Source: Helichrysum umbraculigerum
Taxonomy: Eukaryota > Streptophyta > Magnoliopsida > Asterales > Asteraceae
Direction of reading: 5' to 3'
Length of the DNA stretch: 64,000 nt
Assembly (NCBI GenBank): GCA_949592205.1
Contig: CATIUR010000001.1
Span: 240,516,750-240,580,749, forward strand
A program made the position numbers and the translations under genes. Below are positions 47,714 through 58,500 of this stretch, piece by piece. Numbering within the stretch: position 1 is the stretch's first letter; each line of letters begins with the position of its first letter. Below the pieces are notes generated by a model. The model saw nothing but the letters and a program-made list of their open reading frames with translations. It was not told where the DNA came from and did no database searches.

Positions 47714-50364
47714 TGTGACACCCCCAAATTTGATGATTTGCGGAAGCTCAATTTGGGTGTCACTAATCAATATACAAAGCACATAAGATAATAATGAACG
47801 ACCACTATATGCGTCGTTTTAAACTTGCATTAATAAAGTAAATGTTTACATCAAAATAATGTTATATTAGCTCGGTTCCTGAAGTTTAGAGATTACATAG
47901 CATAATTACTTTTACAAAATATAATAATGCAATCAAATCTCTAGTTGTATGTATGCTGACTCGAGCTAATAATCCCTGCTTGTGCAGCCAACCTACTGCT
48001 GGGTACCTGTGATAAATACTAAAATGGGTCAGCGAAAACGCTGGTGAGCTCACAGGTTTGTATGTCAATGTATAGTTGTCAGAACCGCAAGATTTATATT
48101 GAATTTAAAATGCAATTAAGCAAAATAAAAGTTATACAATCCATGAGCACATAGTCTGAGCTTAACTTGAGCGCTAGGTCCAATTAAGGAAACCTAACTG
48201 ATTTGCCTCCTACGAGTGTCTAATCCACACTCGTCTTCCCAAATGCTAATACATCCGTTTGAACGGTTAGTGCGTGCTAACCCGGATGAGGATTGTCAAT
48301 CCCATATGATATCATATACTAACATTCACGCTAAAATATTAGAGACTATGCTTATAGAGGACTTTAAATTGATTAGCTTGAAACTCATGTAGTATTTGAA
48401 GTTTGGCACTTGCGTTCTACTTGTAAAACAAAATGAAGTAGTAATATCACACCCCTGGTAAAAGTAGTGAAAATGGGGCCATGAAACTCACCTGAGTCTT
48501 GAAGTGTTTAATTTAATAAACTTGAAGTAATTAGCGGTGAAATGATGTCCAAAGACTTGAAACCTGAATGTGTCCACGACACTTGAATTGTTATTAATTG
48601 TACCGGTATCTCGAAAGACTACCATTTAAATTGTTTGTTTAACTTGATGCCCAAATTACCCCGATTTGGTTGATTGTATTGTTACAAGTTACTTCGACTT
48701 GTTTGATTAAATTGATACAAGTTACAACGACTTGTTTGATTAAATTGATACAAGTTACAACGACTTGTTTGATCTTTGAAGTATGTTTTGAAAACGTGTA
48801 CGGCCCGTTGGTGATTAATTGCAACAATAGTCTTGATGTTATCACATTGATTTAGAAGCGTTATACTTGAAAAGTAAATTCCAATTATGATTGAAAAGTT
48901 GTATCGCGTAAGCGTTTTGAAGTTGTACAAGTTTGACACTTGGTGTAAAAATGTGCTTACGGAATCTAAGTACAGGGGTCCGGGGGCAGCGTCCCTGGTT
49001 AGCGGGGTCCAAGGGGCGGCAGCCCCTGGAGGGGTCCAAGGGGCAGAGGCCTTGGCTGGGGTCGAGCTGCCAGGTCAGCTTGGAAAATTTTTATTTCTAC
49101 TATATTGCTTTAAGGAAAAACGCATCTGGATTTGAATTTGGGTAAAATCAAGTGATAAATTTCGAGTCCCGACACTTAGTAAAAATCTGTGTTTTGAGGT
49201 TCTGGTTTGTGCCACGTTGAGTGCGACGTTGGGTGCGACGTGAGTGTTTGCGTCGCATTTTGCGACGTTCGCAATTCAATGCGACGTATGGTGCTGCGTC
49301 GCTAATGCGACGTTGGTTAAGTTGGCGACGTTAAGGTCTGCGTCGCTATGTGCGACATTCGCAAGTTAATGCGACGTAATAGGCTGCGTCGCTATATGCG
49401 ACGTTGAGGATTCGTGCGACATAAGTCGCTGCGTCGCATTTGCTCCAGGCCAAATGCGACGTACGGGATCTGATCGGAGTTTCAACTTCAAAAACGCATT
49501 TTCCGGCCATCGATCAGCCTAATATTTTTACCCAACGCATTTTAGGACATTACAAGGTTATACAAACAACTAGCAGGTGATAATACTTAAAAACGAGAGT
49601 TTTCGGAGTTGTGTCAGAAACTTACAAATCGCCGAAATGAAATTTCGGAAAGATAGAAAGATAGATCGTTGCGTGGTGGTCGTGAATCTCTAAAAATCTT
49701 GAAGATCCGAAGTCGTTTGATGCTAGTTTTTGGCGATTTGAGGGTGGTGGTGGTTTTGCAAATTTTTGAGAGAAAAGATGGAAGAGAGAGAGAAGAAAGA
49801 ATGAAATGAGAAAGATGGAGGTGGAAATGGGGTTTAAATACCCATTTTCAGTCTACGTCTTCGAGTTCCGTGTGGTGTTCGTTTTCCCGATTGTTTAACG
49901 TTAAATATTTATTTTATAAGTTAAGTTCTACATTTTAAATTACGAACAATTATTCAATTATTTTGTTGAAGTATTTTACTAGTTTACTTAGAAATTACGT
50001 TATAAAAGGAAATCTGTTTCGTTTTGTTTGCGCACTTACATTTTTAATCGCGTTTATATTGTTTGTGCAATAAAGCTTTGATTACGAAATATTATTGATA
50101 TAATATTCGAAATATGTCAATGGTATTAATTAATATTTGCATTAACCAAATAAAAATCGTCCACCAACGTCCGTATTAATTGAATCGAAGTGCATTCGAT
50201 TTGAAACTCGTACGATTTAAACAAACCGCATAATTGTGTAGATATATATATTCAACAATATATATATAATAATTTATACATTAATTAGCCTAACACAGAA
50301 CTAATTACATGTATTAAAACTTGATTAGGCACTAAATTCTAGTCCTAATTTGACGGGTGTCACA
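47714..50364 (-). mobile_element. Solo LTR (family C2), minus strand
   Basis: On the minus strand it starts TGTGACACCCGTCAAATTAGG and ends GGGGGTGTCACA, 2651 bp, alignable with LTR C. It is flanked by ACTTG (47709-47713, 50365-50369). It holds a GCGACGT hairpin array. The ends are TGTGACA/TGTCACA instead of TGTAACA/TGTTACA, a matched change at both termini. Confidence 0.85.
49211..49462. repeat. Array of CGTCGCA hairpins in solo LTR C2
   Basis: Units such as CGTCGC-taat-GCGACG and CGTCGC-tatat-GCGACG, and a longer GTCGCATTTG / CAAATGCGAC stem (10 bp, about 8-nt loop) at the right end. Confidence 0.75.
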
Positions 50365-50435
50365 ACTTGCGGGTCGACTTGACTTGCGGGTCGACTTGAC
50401 TTGCGGGTCGACTTGACTTGCGAGTCCACTTGACT

Positions 50436-52272
50436 TGATGTGCTGAATCCAGTTATAAAATTTATCGTTGAAAAGTGAACAAGAAAGTACCGTGCTAGAC
50501 CAAAACACAACCGGGCAGTGGACCCTATCGTGTGGTAGTATAGTTGGGTAAGTTCGGGTTCGAACACAGGGAACTAGATTGAATAATTAATAGAAGTGTG
50601 AGCAATTTAAAAAGAGAAAATAAAATGTGGTTGGTTTGTGTGACCGAATTGTCACGTTGCTTAAAACTACGAAATTTTAGTTAAACTAGGCAAGTGGACT
50701 CTTTAGAGTCAAAGTGATTGATTTGGAACTTTCAGATATTAAAAACTATACTTGCTTGGATTAGATCGTTAGTGATTTCGGGGTGTAAAGTTAAAACCGG
50801 TTATTTTATGCAAACAATTTTCCATCAAACCTAGGCTTAACATTCGCCATCACCTAATAATTCAACTTCAATTTACAAACCCATGATTCAATCAAATAAC
50901 GGACATTCGCCATAGTTACCTATTCGCATATTTGAGCTTAACTTGTTAACCTATTCCAAAACCGCATCCGCAATCAAGTTCAACAATTTATAGACAAAAA
51001 GTTGACAACAATTCACCAGATAGAAAACGTTCGCTATATCTATTAGTAAATTATCAAACAAGTTAATTACTTGACATCAAGCTCAAATACACAAATAATT
51101 GATTAAACACATGTTCAAGTCAAAAGAGTTTATGATTCATCCAAACGAAAGACATTCGCCAAATTCGCTAATTCAAATCATACTAGTTAACTAGCTTCAC
51201 TTGTAATAATTTTCACATTCGCGAAAATAGATTCATTCATACATTTCATACAAATAACAAGTATTTTTATTAAACAACAAACATTCGCCATAGTTGTTTA
51301 GGCAAAATACCCACAAGTTAAACCACATCAACTAGTTACATACAAATTTATGGATGAATCTTAAACTCAAAGCATAAATCAAACACCAAATATAACACCC
51401 CTAGTCACTAACTAGTTCATCCAAGCAAGCATAACAAAACCTAGCCAACCATCATAATCACATCATCATACACACAAAACATCAAGGAAACTAAGGAAAA
51501 CATGATTATATTTAGATAAAAATGCAAACCGAGTTCGTACAATGTCGAGATGATGATTGTTAGTAACCGAGAGAGGCTACACTAAAGGAAATCTTCAAGA
51601 AAATGAAAGAAAACCTTCAAGAACTCCAAAATCGCCACCTAGAGACTGGTTTTGTGTGTGTTTTTCGTGTGTGTAAAGTTGGTGAGATCCAATAGTGAAA
51701 AGTGCTTTTTCTAGCCAAAAAGTGATCTGCCGCCCAAACTACCCGGCGGGTTGTGTTATGACCCGGCGGGTCCTTTGAAATTTGTGGAACCCGGCTGCTC
51801 AAACATATAACACGGCGGGTCATGTGAAGAAAACAACCCGGCGGCTCAGTAGGATCACCCGCCGGCTTCTACAGGGTTCAATCGGCCGAATTTCTCTGTG
51901 ATCAACAAATGATGGAAAAGTTAATTTACCCGGCGGCTAGAATCACTCACCCGGCTGGTAACCATAACAACCCGGCGGCTTAGTGTATCAACCCGGCGGC
52001 TTCTTCAAGACTTCATGACCCGGCTGCTACGTACCCCAAGCCGGCGGCTTCAAGCCATTTTCCAGCAGACCAGCTTTTAGCTCGAGACTTCAACACTTTA
52101 CAAACTTGCTCAAATCCAAACCAGAATGCAGTCCAAACGACGATTCTTCAATATTGATGCCTGTAATTCAATTTAAGCTAAATAAGTACCAAAAGTTCAT
52201 AAAGTCCACTTAAAATGAATGCAAAAACAATGATATCGCTAAAGATAAACTTATACAAAATGAGCGATATCA
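50436..52272 (-). repeat. 3' LTR of the non-autonomous element
   Basis: 1837-bp copy identical but for one noticed base to 55440-57276. It contains an array of CCCGGCGG motifs at 51731-52050. Confidence 0.9.
51731..52050. repeat. Array of ACCCGGCGG motifs in the LTR
   Basis: About 14 copies of ACCCGGC(G/T)G with 15 to 40 bp between them. Some form small palindromes with a GGC loop: ACCC-GGC-GGGT, GACCC-GGC-GGGTC and AAGCC-GGC-GGCTT. Others (CCCGGCGGCT, CCCGGCTGCT) do not pair. It recurs in the other LTR at 56735-57054. Confidence 0.7.
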
Positions 52273-54163
52273 AATATTCCCACACTTGAACTTTGCTTGT
52301 CCTCAAGCAAACCGTTATTCATCGTTTCAAAACCCACTCTTGCAACAACAATAGGTGAATATCAAGTTTACCAAAACAATACTAACACTAACTACCAAGG
52401 CAATTAGGCTAGCGACATATGTATAAGCATTATAAACTCGAGATGTTTTGATTTGCCAAGCCCGAATGCACGACCTAGCACCTCACATAAGGATAAGTGT
52501 TTAGTCACTCACTCTCAACCTATAAGACTACAAGGTAAGGAAGTAAGCAATTTTAACACTCAATCAAGCCAAGTCGTGATGCATTGTTACCATAGGCTTG
52601 CAAGAGGATGAAATCTCCACCGACTTGGCGTGAGCACCAAGTGAGATCTCAAAGGAGGTATTCTAGCATGTGTTGTAACAATGTAGGCTAATTGTGGAAT
52701 CGGGGTATGATAGACACAATAATTGGCGAAAAGTGGTAGTCAAGACCCGTGAAAAATGTGAAAATGTGACCTATTGGTTTAAACACGTGATAGTAATGAA
52801 ACTTAGGATTCTCGTGCTAAGTCAATTCAGCTTATTATTTGTTCTCATTTATAACTCATACTTTAACAATTTCGCACAAATAATTCGAATTGATTTTTCG
52901 CATTTGATTGGAATAATTGCATTCTATGACTTTCTATGAACCCTGTGTAACGAACTTTCGGACCAACCATCCTAGACCGGATAAAGGCCTTCGGTGGCTA
53001 GGTGTAGAACACCCCTCGGGAACTACTTATTCAGGAATCCAAAGGTCATTTAGTTGACTACAATCATCCAACTATAAACTTTAAGCTCAAAGGTTAACTT
53101 CTATTCATTTAATTGTTTCCAACCTCACTCATAGAATTTAACACTAGAATCCCAACTCAAAACGGTTTAAGTCACATTCTGGTAAAATTCATCATAAGTT
53201 CCAACTAGGCAACATTTTAGAAAAGTGATGGCTCGGGAATTGACTACACAAAAATAAGGCTAAAATTTAGTGGATTGAATGTGGAAATTTTCTAGGGGTT
53301 TCTTAGCACTAAAAATGAGTGCTAACGACCTGTGTAAACTGGATATAAATGGTTTTAAAGCAAAATAATTTCAAAAATTCCTAAGAATACCTCCTCGTCT
53401 TCGACCCCACCTATATCACATTTTTGTGATCCCACAGCGGTCTCAAAATGCATCACTAAGGCAAGTTCTAGAACAAACTACAATCACCGGCACACTCATA
53501 GCAATCAACAATATAAACACCAAAGGTAAGTGTTTTTCTCAATAAGGCTCAAATTTCTCACAATTTTTCATAGTGGAGGCTACAAGCGTGCTAGTCATGC
53601 AATTCACCCTATTAGGTTGCTTTTATGACACATCTCTAAAAATTTAGTTGCAAGAGGGAAGATTTAATTGCTTTTAATAGATTTTAGCTAACACATTTCA
53701 AAGCAATTAATTTAATAAGGACAAGCAAATTCCTAGCATACTACCATTCCATAACCCGTTATTAGAATTCGTAAAGTTCAATTGGAAAATCCAAGATCAA
53801 TAACAGACCTAATAAGTGGCTATAAAACAACAATATACTAGGAACAAGATTCTAGTGAAGTTAACCCTCCCCACACTTGAGATTTGCATTGCCCTCAATG
53901 CAAAAACAGTTTAAAAGTACGAGTGCGAAGGGGCGAAGGGAACGAGAACTTCCCCGGGGGTTTGTTTGAGGAGCGAGTACTTCCCCGGGGGTTTTTGCAT
54001 GTTCTTATTCTTGATTAACCTTCAAACCTTCCATTCGTTTCAGGTACATTCTGTTATAGCACAAAGTTTCCTTCTTCAATCATCACTTCAAGATACGGGT
54101 TCACCTCCCGCAAGGTGCTTGATTTATTACCGAGTCCAAAGCTCGACTCGACCCTTAGCTTTC
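52273..54163 (-). other. Non-coding 3' internal region of the non-autonomous element
   Basis: No ORF of note. Two purine motifs on the minus strand mark it: TCAAGTGTGGGGAGG near 53867-53885 and TCAAGTGTGGGAATA next to the LTR at 52273-52288. The latter is the likely polypurine tract; the former could be a central one. Confidence 0.6.
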
Positions 54164-55240
54164 TCAAAGCCAATCTTTCATCACGCAACCACCTCCTTTC
54201 TCATCATACTCGCATAGGAGGATGTCTTCTTTTGTTTTGTCATTTCGGTAGAACATCCTCCAACTAAAACTTATAACGTGAATATAAACTCTCCATTCTT
54301 TGAGTGGCCTTATGATAAACTTAATGAATGCCTCATTCAAATGTGAATGACTAGTTATCCCCACATATTCTGAAAAGCCTGATTTTGACTCCATGGTTGT
54401 GGAATCATTTCCACCAAAAATCTCAGCATGTGCTCGTTCTCCATTAGCTTTATACAACTTGTCAAATTCAGCATCTAGGATTGGATCATCTCCAACTCCA
54501 CTTTGAACAAGTTCATCCAGCTTTTCATCATTAATTTCAAGCATTTCTTGCAACTCCTTGATAATGTCATTGTGGGTAACAATGTCATTAGAACTTTGAT
54601 ATGAAACATTTGGTTCTTCCTCCTCCGAACTAAAGGATGTTGCTGCTGATTTTTCAGCTTCCAAATCAGGCATGATCTCACTTTCATTAACTTCCTCCTC
54701 CATGCTTTCTACAAAATCAGAATTTGAACACTCTGATTCTGCTAAGTTTTCCATTGGTTCATGCTCAAATGAATTAGATCCCTGCAAAACAGCTTGTGTA
54801 GTGGGTTGAGGGTAATTATCATATGCATAATAATCCTCCTCATCCTCACTATCTATAAAAACACATTTAGAAGAACGTGGAATATAATCGTTAGAATAAT
54901 CATCATCATATTCAATGCTTCCATTCTCCAAATCTGAGTTTTCAACCCAATTAAGCTCACTCATGCTAGAATCCTGCAAAACAAGTTGTGAAACATCATG
55001 AGAGTAAAAATTTTCTTCATTCTCTTCTTCATCCTCATCCGTTTCATCATTATATCCGACATATGGAAGGTTGCAAACTTCTAGCCTCAAGTAATCAGAA
55101 ATCATAATTGGAATATCATCCCAATCACAATTTTGACACTCTTCCAAGAATATCAACACTATTATTGGAATATCATCATTGTTGCAATTTCCATATTTTG
55201 CCAAAAACCGTAATCTAACATCTTGTAAATCCATTGGCAT
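54164..55240 (-). CDS. Acidic ORF of unknown function in the non-autonomous element
   Basis: 358 codons, beginning MPMDLQDVRL about 180 bp inside the primer site. Residues about 60-210 are very rich in Glu, Asp and Ser with Tyr, and hold two spaced VLQ(D/G)S segments. About 215-250 may form a helix (ELQEMLEINDEKLDELV). The C-terminal 80 residues look folded (GITSHSHLNEAFIKFIIRP..W). No zinc knuckle, protease or polymerase motif. It occupies the gag position but I cannot call it Gag. It is complete in this young copy. Confidence 0.55.
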   Translation of the reverse strand: MPMDLQDVRLRFLAKYGNCNNDDIPIIVLIFLEECQNCDWDDIPIMISDYLRLEVCNLPYVGYNDETDEDEEENEENFYSHDVSQLVLQDSSMSELNWVENSDLENGSIEYDDDYSNDYIPRSSKCVFIDSEDEEDYYAYDNYPQPTTQAVLQGSNSFEHEPMENLAESECSNSDFVESMEEEVNESEIMPDLEAEKSAATSFSSEEEEPNVSYQSSNDIVTHNDIIKELQEMLEINDEKLDELVQSGVGDDPILDAEFDKLYKANGERAHAEIFGGNDSTTMESKSGFSEYVGITSHSHLNEAFIKFIIRPLKEWRVYIHVISFSWRMFYRNDKTKEDILLCEYDEKGGGCVMKDWL

Positions 55241-55415
55241 GTCGTCTTAACCGCTTCAAACAATCAAGGGAAATAAAACCTACTAAAACAAAAACAACAA
55301 AACTGTAAAATGCACCGATTCTATATAACTAAAAACAGAATATAACTTTTCAAGGACAAATCCCTGAAAAAGGATCAATTAACTACACTTAAATTAAACT
55401 CTTAAAATATCACAT

Positions 55416-55433
55416 TCCCCGGCAGCGGCGCCA
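55416..55433 (-). other. Primer-binding site, tRNA-Asp type
   Basis: TGGCGCCGCTGCCGGGGA on the minus strand, a few bases inside the LTR. It is one base from the complement of the usual plant tRNA-Asp 3' end used by many Tat/Athila elements. Confidence 0.85.
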
Positions 55434-55439
55434 AAAACT

Positions 55440-57276
55440 TGATGTGCTGAATCCAGTTATAAAATTTATCGTTGAAAAGTGAACAAGAAAGTACCGTGCT
55501 AGACCAAAACACAACCGGGCAGTGGACCCTATCGTGTGGTAGTATAGTTGGGTAAGTTCGGGTTCGAACACAGGGAACTAGATTGAATAATTAATAGAAG
55601 TGTGAGCAATTTAAAAAGAGAAAATAAAATGTGGTTGGTTTGTGTGACCGAATTGTCACGTTGCTTAAAACTACGAAATTTTAGTTAAACTAGGCAAGTG
55701 GACTCTTTAGAGTCAAAGTGATTGATTTGGAACTTTCAGATATTAAAAACTATACTTGCTTGGATTAGATCGTTAGTGATTTCGGGGTGTAAAGTTAAAA
55801 CCGGTTATTTTATGCAAACAATTTTCCATCAAACCTAGGCTTAACATTCGCCATCACCTAATAATTCAACTTCAATTTACAAACCCATGATTCAATCAAA
55901 TAACGGACATTCGCCATAGTTACCTATTCGCATATTTGAGCTTAACTTGTTAACCTATTCCAAAACCGCATCCGCAATCAAGTTCAACAATTTATAGACA
56001 AAAAGTTGACAACAATTCACTAGATAGAAAACGTTCGCTATATCTATTAGTAAATTATCAAACAAGTTAATTACTTGACATCAAGCTCAAATACACAAAT
56101 AATTGATTAAACACATGTTCAAGTCAAAAGAGTTTATGATTCATCCAAACGAAAGACATTCGCCAAATTCGCTAATTCAAATCATACTAGTTAACTAGCT
56201 TCACTTGTAATAATTTTCACATTCGCGAAAATAGATTCATTCATACATTTCATACAAATAACAAGTATTTTTATTAAACAACAAACATTCGCCATAGTTG
56301 TTTAGGCAAAATACCCACAAGTTAAACCACATCAACTAGTTACATACAAATTTATGGATGAATCTTAAACTCAAAGCATAAATCAAACACCAAATATAAC
56401 ACCCCTAGTCACTAACTAGTTCATCCAAGCAAGCATAACAAAACCTAGCCAACCATCATAATCACATCATCATACACACAAAACATCAAGGAAACTAAGG
56501 AAAACATGATTATATTTAGATAAAAATGCAAACCGAGTTCGTACAATGTCGAGATGATGATTGTTAGTAACCGAGAGAGGCTACACTAAAGGAAATCTTC
56601 AAGAAAATGAAAGAAAACCTTCAAGAACTCCAAAATCGCCACCTAGAGACTGGTTTTGTGTGTGTTTTTCGTGTGTGTAAAGTTGGTGAGATCCAATAGT
56701 GAAAAGTGCTTTTTCTAGCCAAAAAGTGATCTGCCGCCCAAACTACCCGGCGGGTTGTGTTATGACCCGGCGGGTCCTTTGAAATTTGTGGAACCCGGCT
56801 GCTCAAACATATAACACGGCGGGTCATGTGAAGAAAACAACCCGGCGGCTCAGTAGGATCACCCGCCGGCTTCTACAGGGTTCAATCGGCCGAATTTCTC
56901 TGTGATCAACAAATGATGGAAAAGTTAATTTACCCGGCGGCTAGAATCACTCACCCGGCTGGTAACCATAACAACCCGGCGGCTTAGTGTATCAACCCGG
57001 CGGCTTCTTCAAGACTTCATGACCCGGCTGCTACGTACCCCAAGCCGGCGGCTTCAAGCCATTTTCCAGCAGACCAGCTTTTAGCTCGAGACTTCAACAC
57101 TTTACAAACTTGCTCAAATCCAAACCAGAATGCAGTCCAAACGACGATTCTTCAATATTGATGCCTGTAATTCAATTTAAGCTAAATAAGTACCAAAAGT
57201 TCATAAAGTCCACTTAAAATGAATGCAAAAACAATGATATCGCTAAAGATAAACTTATACAAAATGAGCGATATCA
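55440..57276 (-). repeat. 5' LTR of the non-autonomous element
   Basis: 1837-bp partner of 50436-52272. The open frame 56621-56827 repeats that at 51617-51823 and lies in the motif array; it is not a gene. Confidence 0.9.
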
Positions 57277-58046
57277 ACTTGCGAGTCCACTTGACTTGCG
57301 GGTCCACTTGCGAGTTGACTTTTTGACTGCGAGTTGACTTTTTGAAAAAGTGCATTTTTGATCCTAAACGATGAATTTTGACACATTCGGACATATGTAC
57401 ATATATATATGTATACTTTCGGATAAAATAACTATAAATTTAAGGATACTTTCACGCTAATCATTAAACATCTTCAAGAACCAAACCTTTATGATATAAC
57501 TCGCACATGAAACACATATACTTTGGGTAGTATACAATACGATAAATATAATAATAATACTTTGAATTATTATTACGAAAACTCACCAACGAGCCGTACA
57601 TATTTTCCAAAACACAAACGTATAAACCAACACTTTGGACATAACTTAGTTGTACGAACACTGACATGGATGGTCGACTTAGACATCCACGTACTTATTA
57701 AATCTCATGCGTTTAGGACGTTAGGAGATTTTGGACTAGACTTGGGTTTTAGGCTTTGCTAGCACTCGCACTTTACTCAACTCAACAGGTGAGTTCACAG
57801 CCCCTACTTTTACTGTTTTAACTACTTTGGGGTGGAAATCATAGTCAACTGTTTAAACTGTTTAACTGTTTTATTAATTGCCATAACTGCTTTTACTTAC
57901 ATGATTGTTTATCATACGTGTTTTACTCGAACTATTAGAGTACTTTGAACTATTGAACTGTTGTGCGAACTTTGTTTATGAAATAACATTTTCATACTAT
58001 AAACCAACCAAACGTGATAAACTATTTGACAAACTGTTTTAACTAG

Positions 58047-58382
58047 ACCGGAGAACGACCGGTAAACTGTTTTGATTTGGCCGGAGAACGACCGGTACTT
58101 TTATGAAAACGCTGGAGAACGACCAGCAACGCATTTTAGCGCCAGAGAACGACTGGCCACTGGACGGGAGAACGACCCGTGCGTCTTTGGATGGGAGAAC
58201 GACCCATGCATATTGACCGGAGAACGACCGGTACTGTGTTTAGCTGGAGAACGACCAGCAGTGTTTGGACGGGAGAACGACCCGTGCGTATTAAACTGTT
58301 TTATTTGAACGAGAGAACGACCCGTGCGTATTTGGTCGGTAAACGACCGGTACTGTTTGTAAACCGCTGGAGAACGACCAGC
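58047..58382. repeat. Array of 12 stem-loops with AGAACGA loop and covarying stems
   Basis: Units start at 58047, 58080, 58111, 58141, 58164, 58191, 58216, 58243, 58269, 58309, 58335 and 58366. Each is 5 bases, a 7-base loop, 5 bases. Stems are ACCGG/CCGGT (twice, plus two with G-T pairs), GCTGG/CCAGC (three times), GCCAG/CTGGC, ACGGG/CCCGT (twice, plus one with a mismatch) and ATGGG/CCCAT. The loop is AGAACGA in eleven and TAAACGA in one. Nine stems pair perfectly. The 10 to 22 bases between units are variable. Confidence 0.9.
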
Positions 58383-58398
58383 ACGTGTTTTAAACTGA

Positions 58399-58500
58399 CA
58401 TTTTGGGTAACATTCCACGTATCTGTTTTGGGTAACATCCCACGTATACTAAACTTTGGGCGAACAACCCACTAAACTTGTATTTGGATTACATTCCACT
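58399..58500. repeat. Second set of short stem-loops, TGGG/CCCA type
   Basis: Directly after the AGAACGA array: TGGG-TAACAT-TCCA, TGGG-TAACAT-CCCA, TGGG-CGAACAA-CCCA and TGGA-TTACAT-TCCA. Three of four pair fully, and one shows a paired change (GGG/CCC to GGA/TCC). Confidence 0.6.

Larger units (their letters stand above)
50436..57276 (-). mobile_element. Non-autonomous Tat/Athila-like LTR element, recent
   Basis: LTRs 50436-52272 and 55440-57276, both 1837 bp, with one difference noticed (near 51019/56023). Minus orientation is shown by a tRNA-Asp-type primer site and by the purine tract next to 52272. Flanks share ACTTG, with a 2-bp ambiguity at the LTR edge (50433-50437, 57277-57281). The interior of 3167 bp has one acidic ORF and no reverse transcriptase or integrase, so it needs a partner element to move. 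Confidence 0.9.
47655..57345 (+). repeat. Split 17-bp tandem repeat of LTR B
   Basis: Units of CGAGTCGACTTGACTTG and variants occur in three pieces, 47655-47713, 50365-50437 and 57277-57345, about nine units when joined. They contain the palindrome AAGTCGACTT. The DNA between the pieces is inserted elements, not repeat. Confidence 0.75.

Noticed and set aside
49000..49135. Gly/Ala-rich frames near 48887-49145
   Set aside because: They lie inside solo LTR C2 in overlapping phases and a reverse version occurs in LTR C near 46380.
58047..58382. CRISPR-like array
   Set aside because: Units are 17 bp with changing stems and 10-22 bp variable gaps in plant DNA; no cas genes. A stem-loop array in an LTR fits better.
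58072..58475. Frames of 78, 98 and 105 codons rich in ERP or GRS repeats
   Set aside because: Translation of the hairpin array on both strands; all phases open because the repeat lacks stops.
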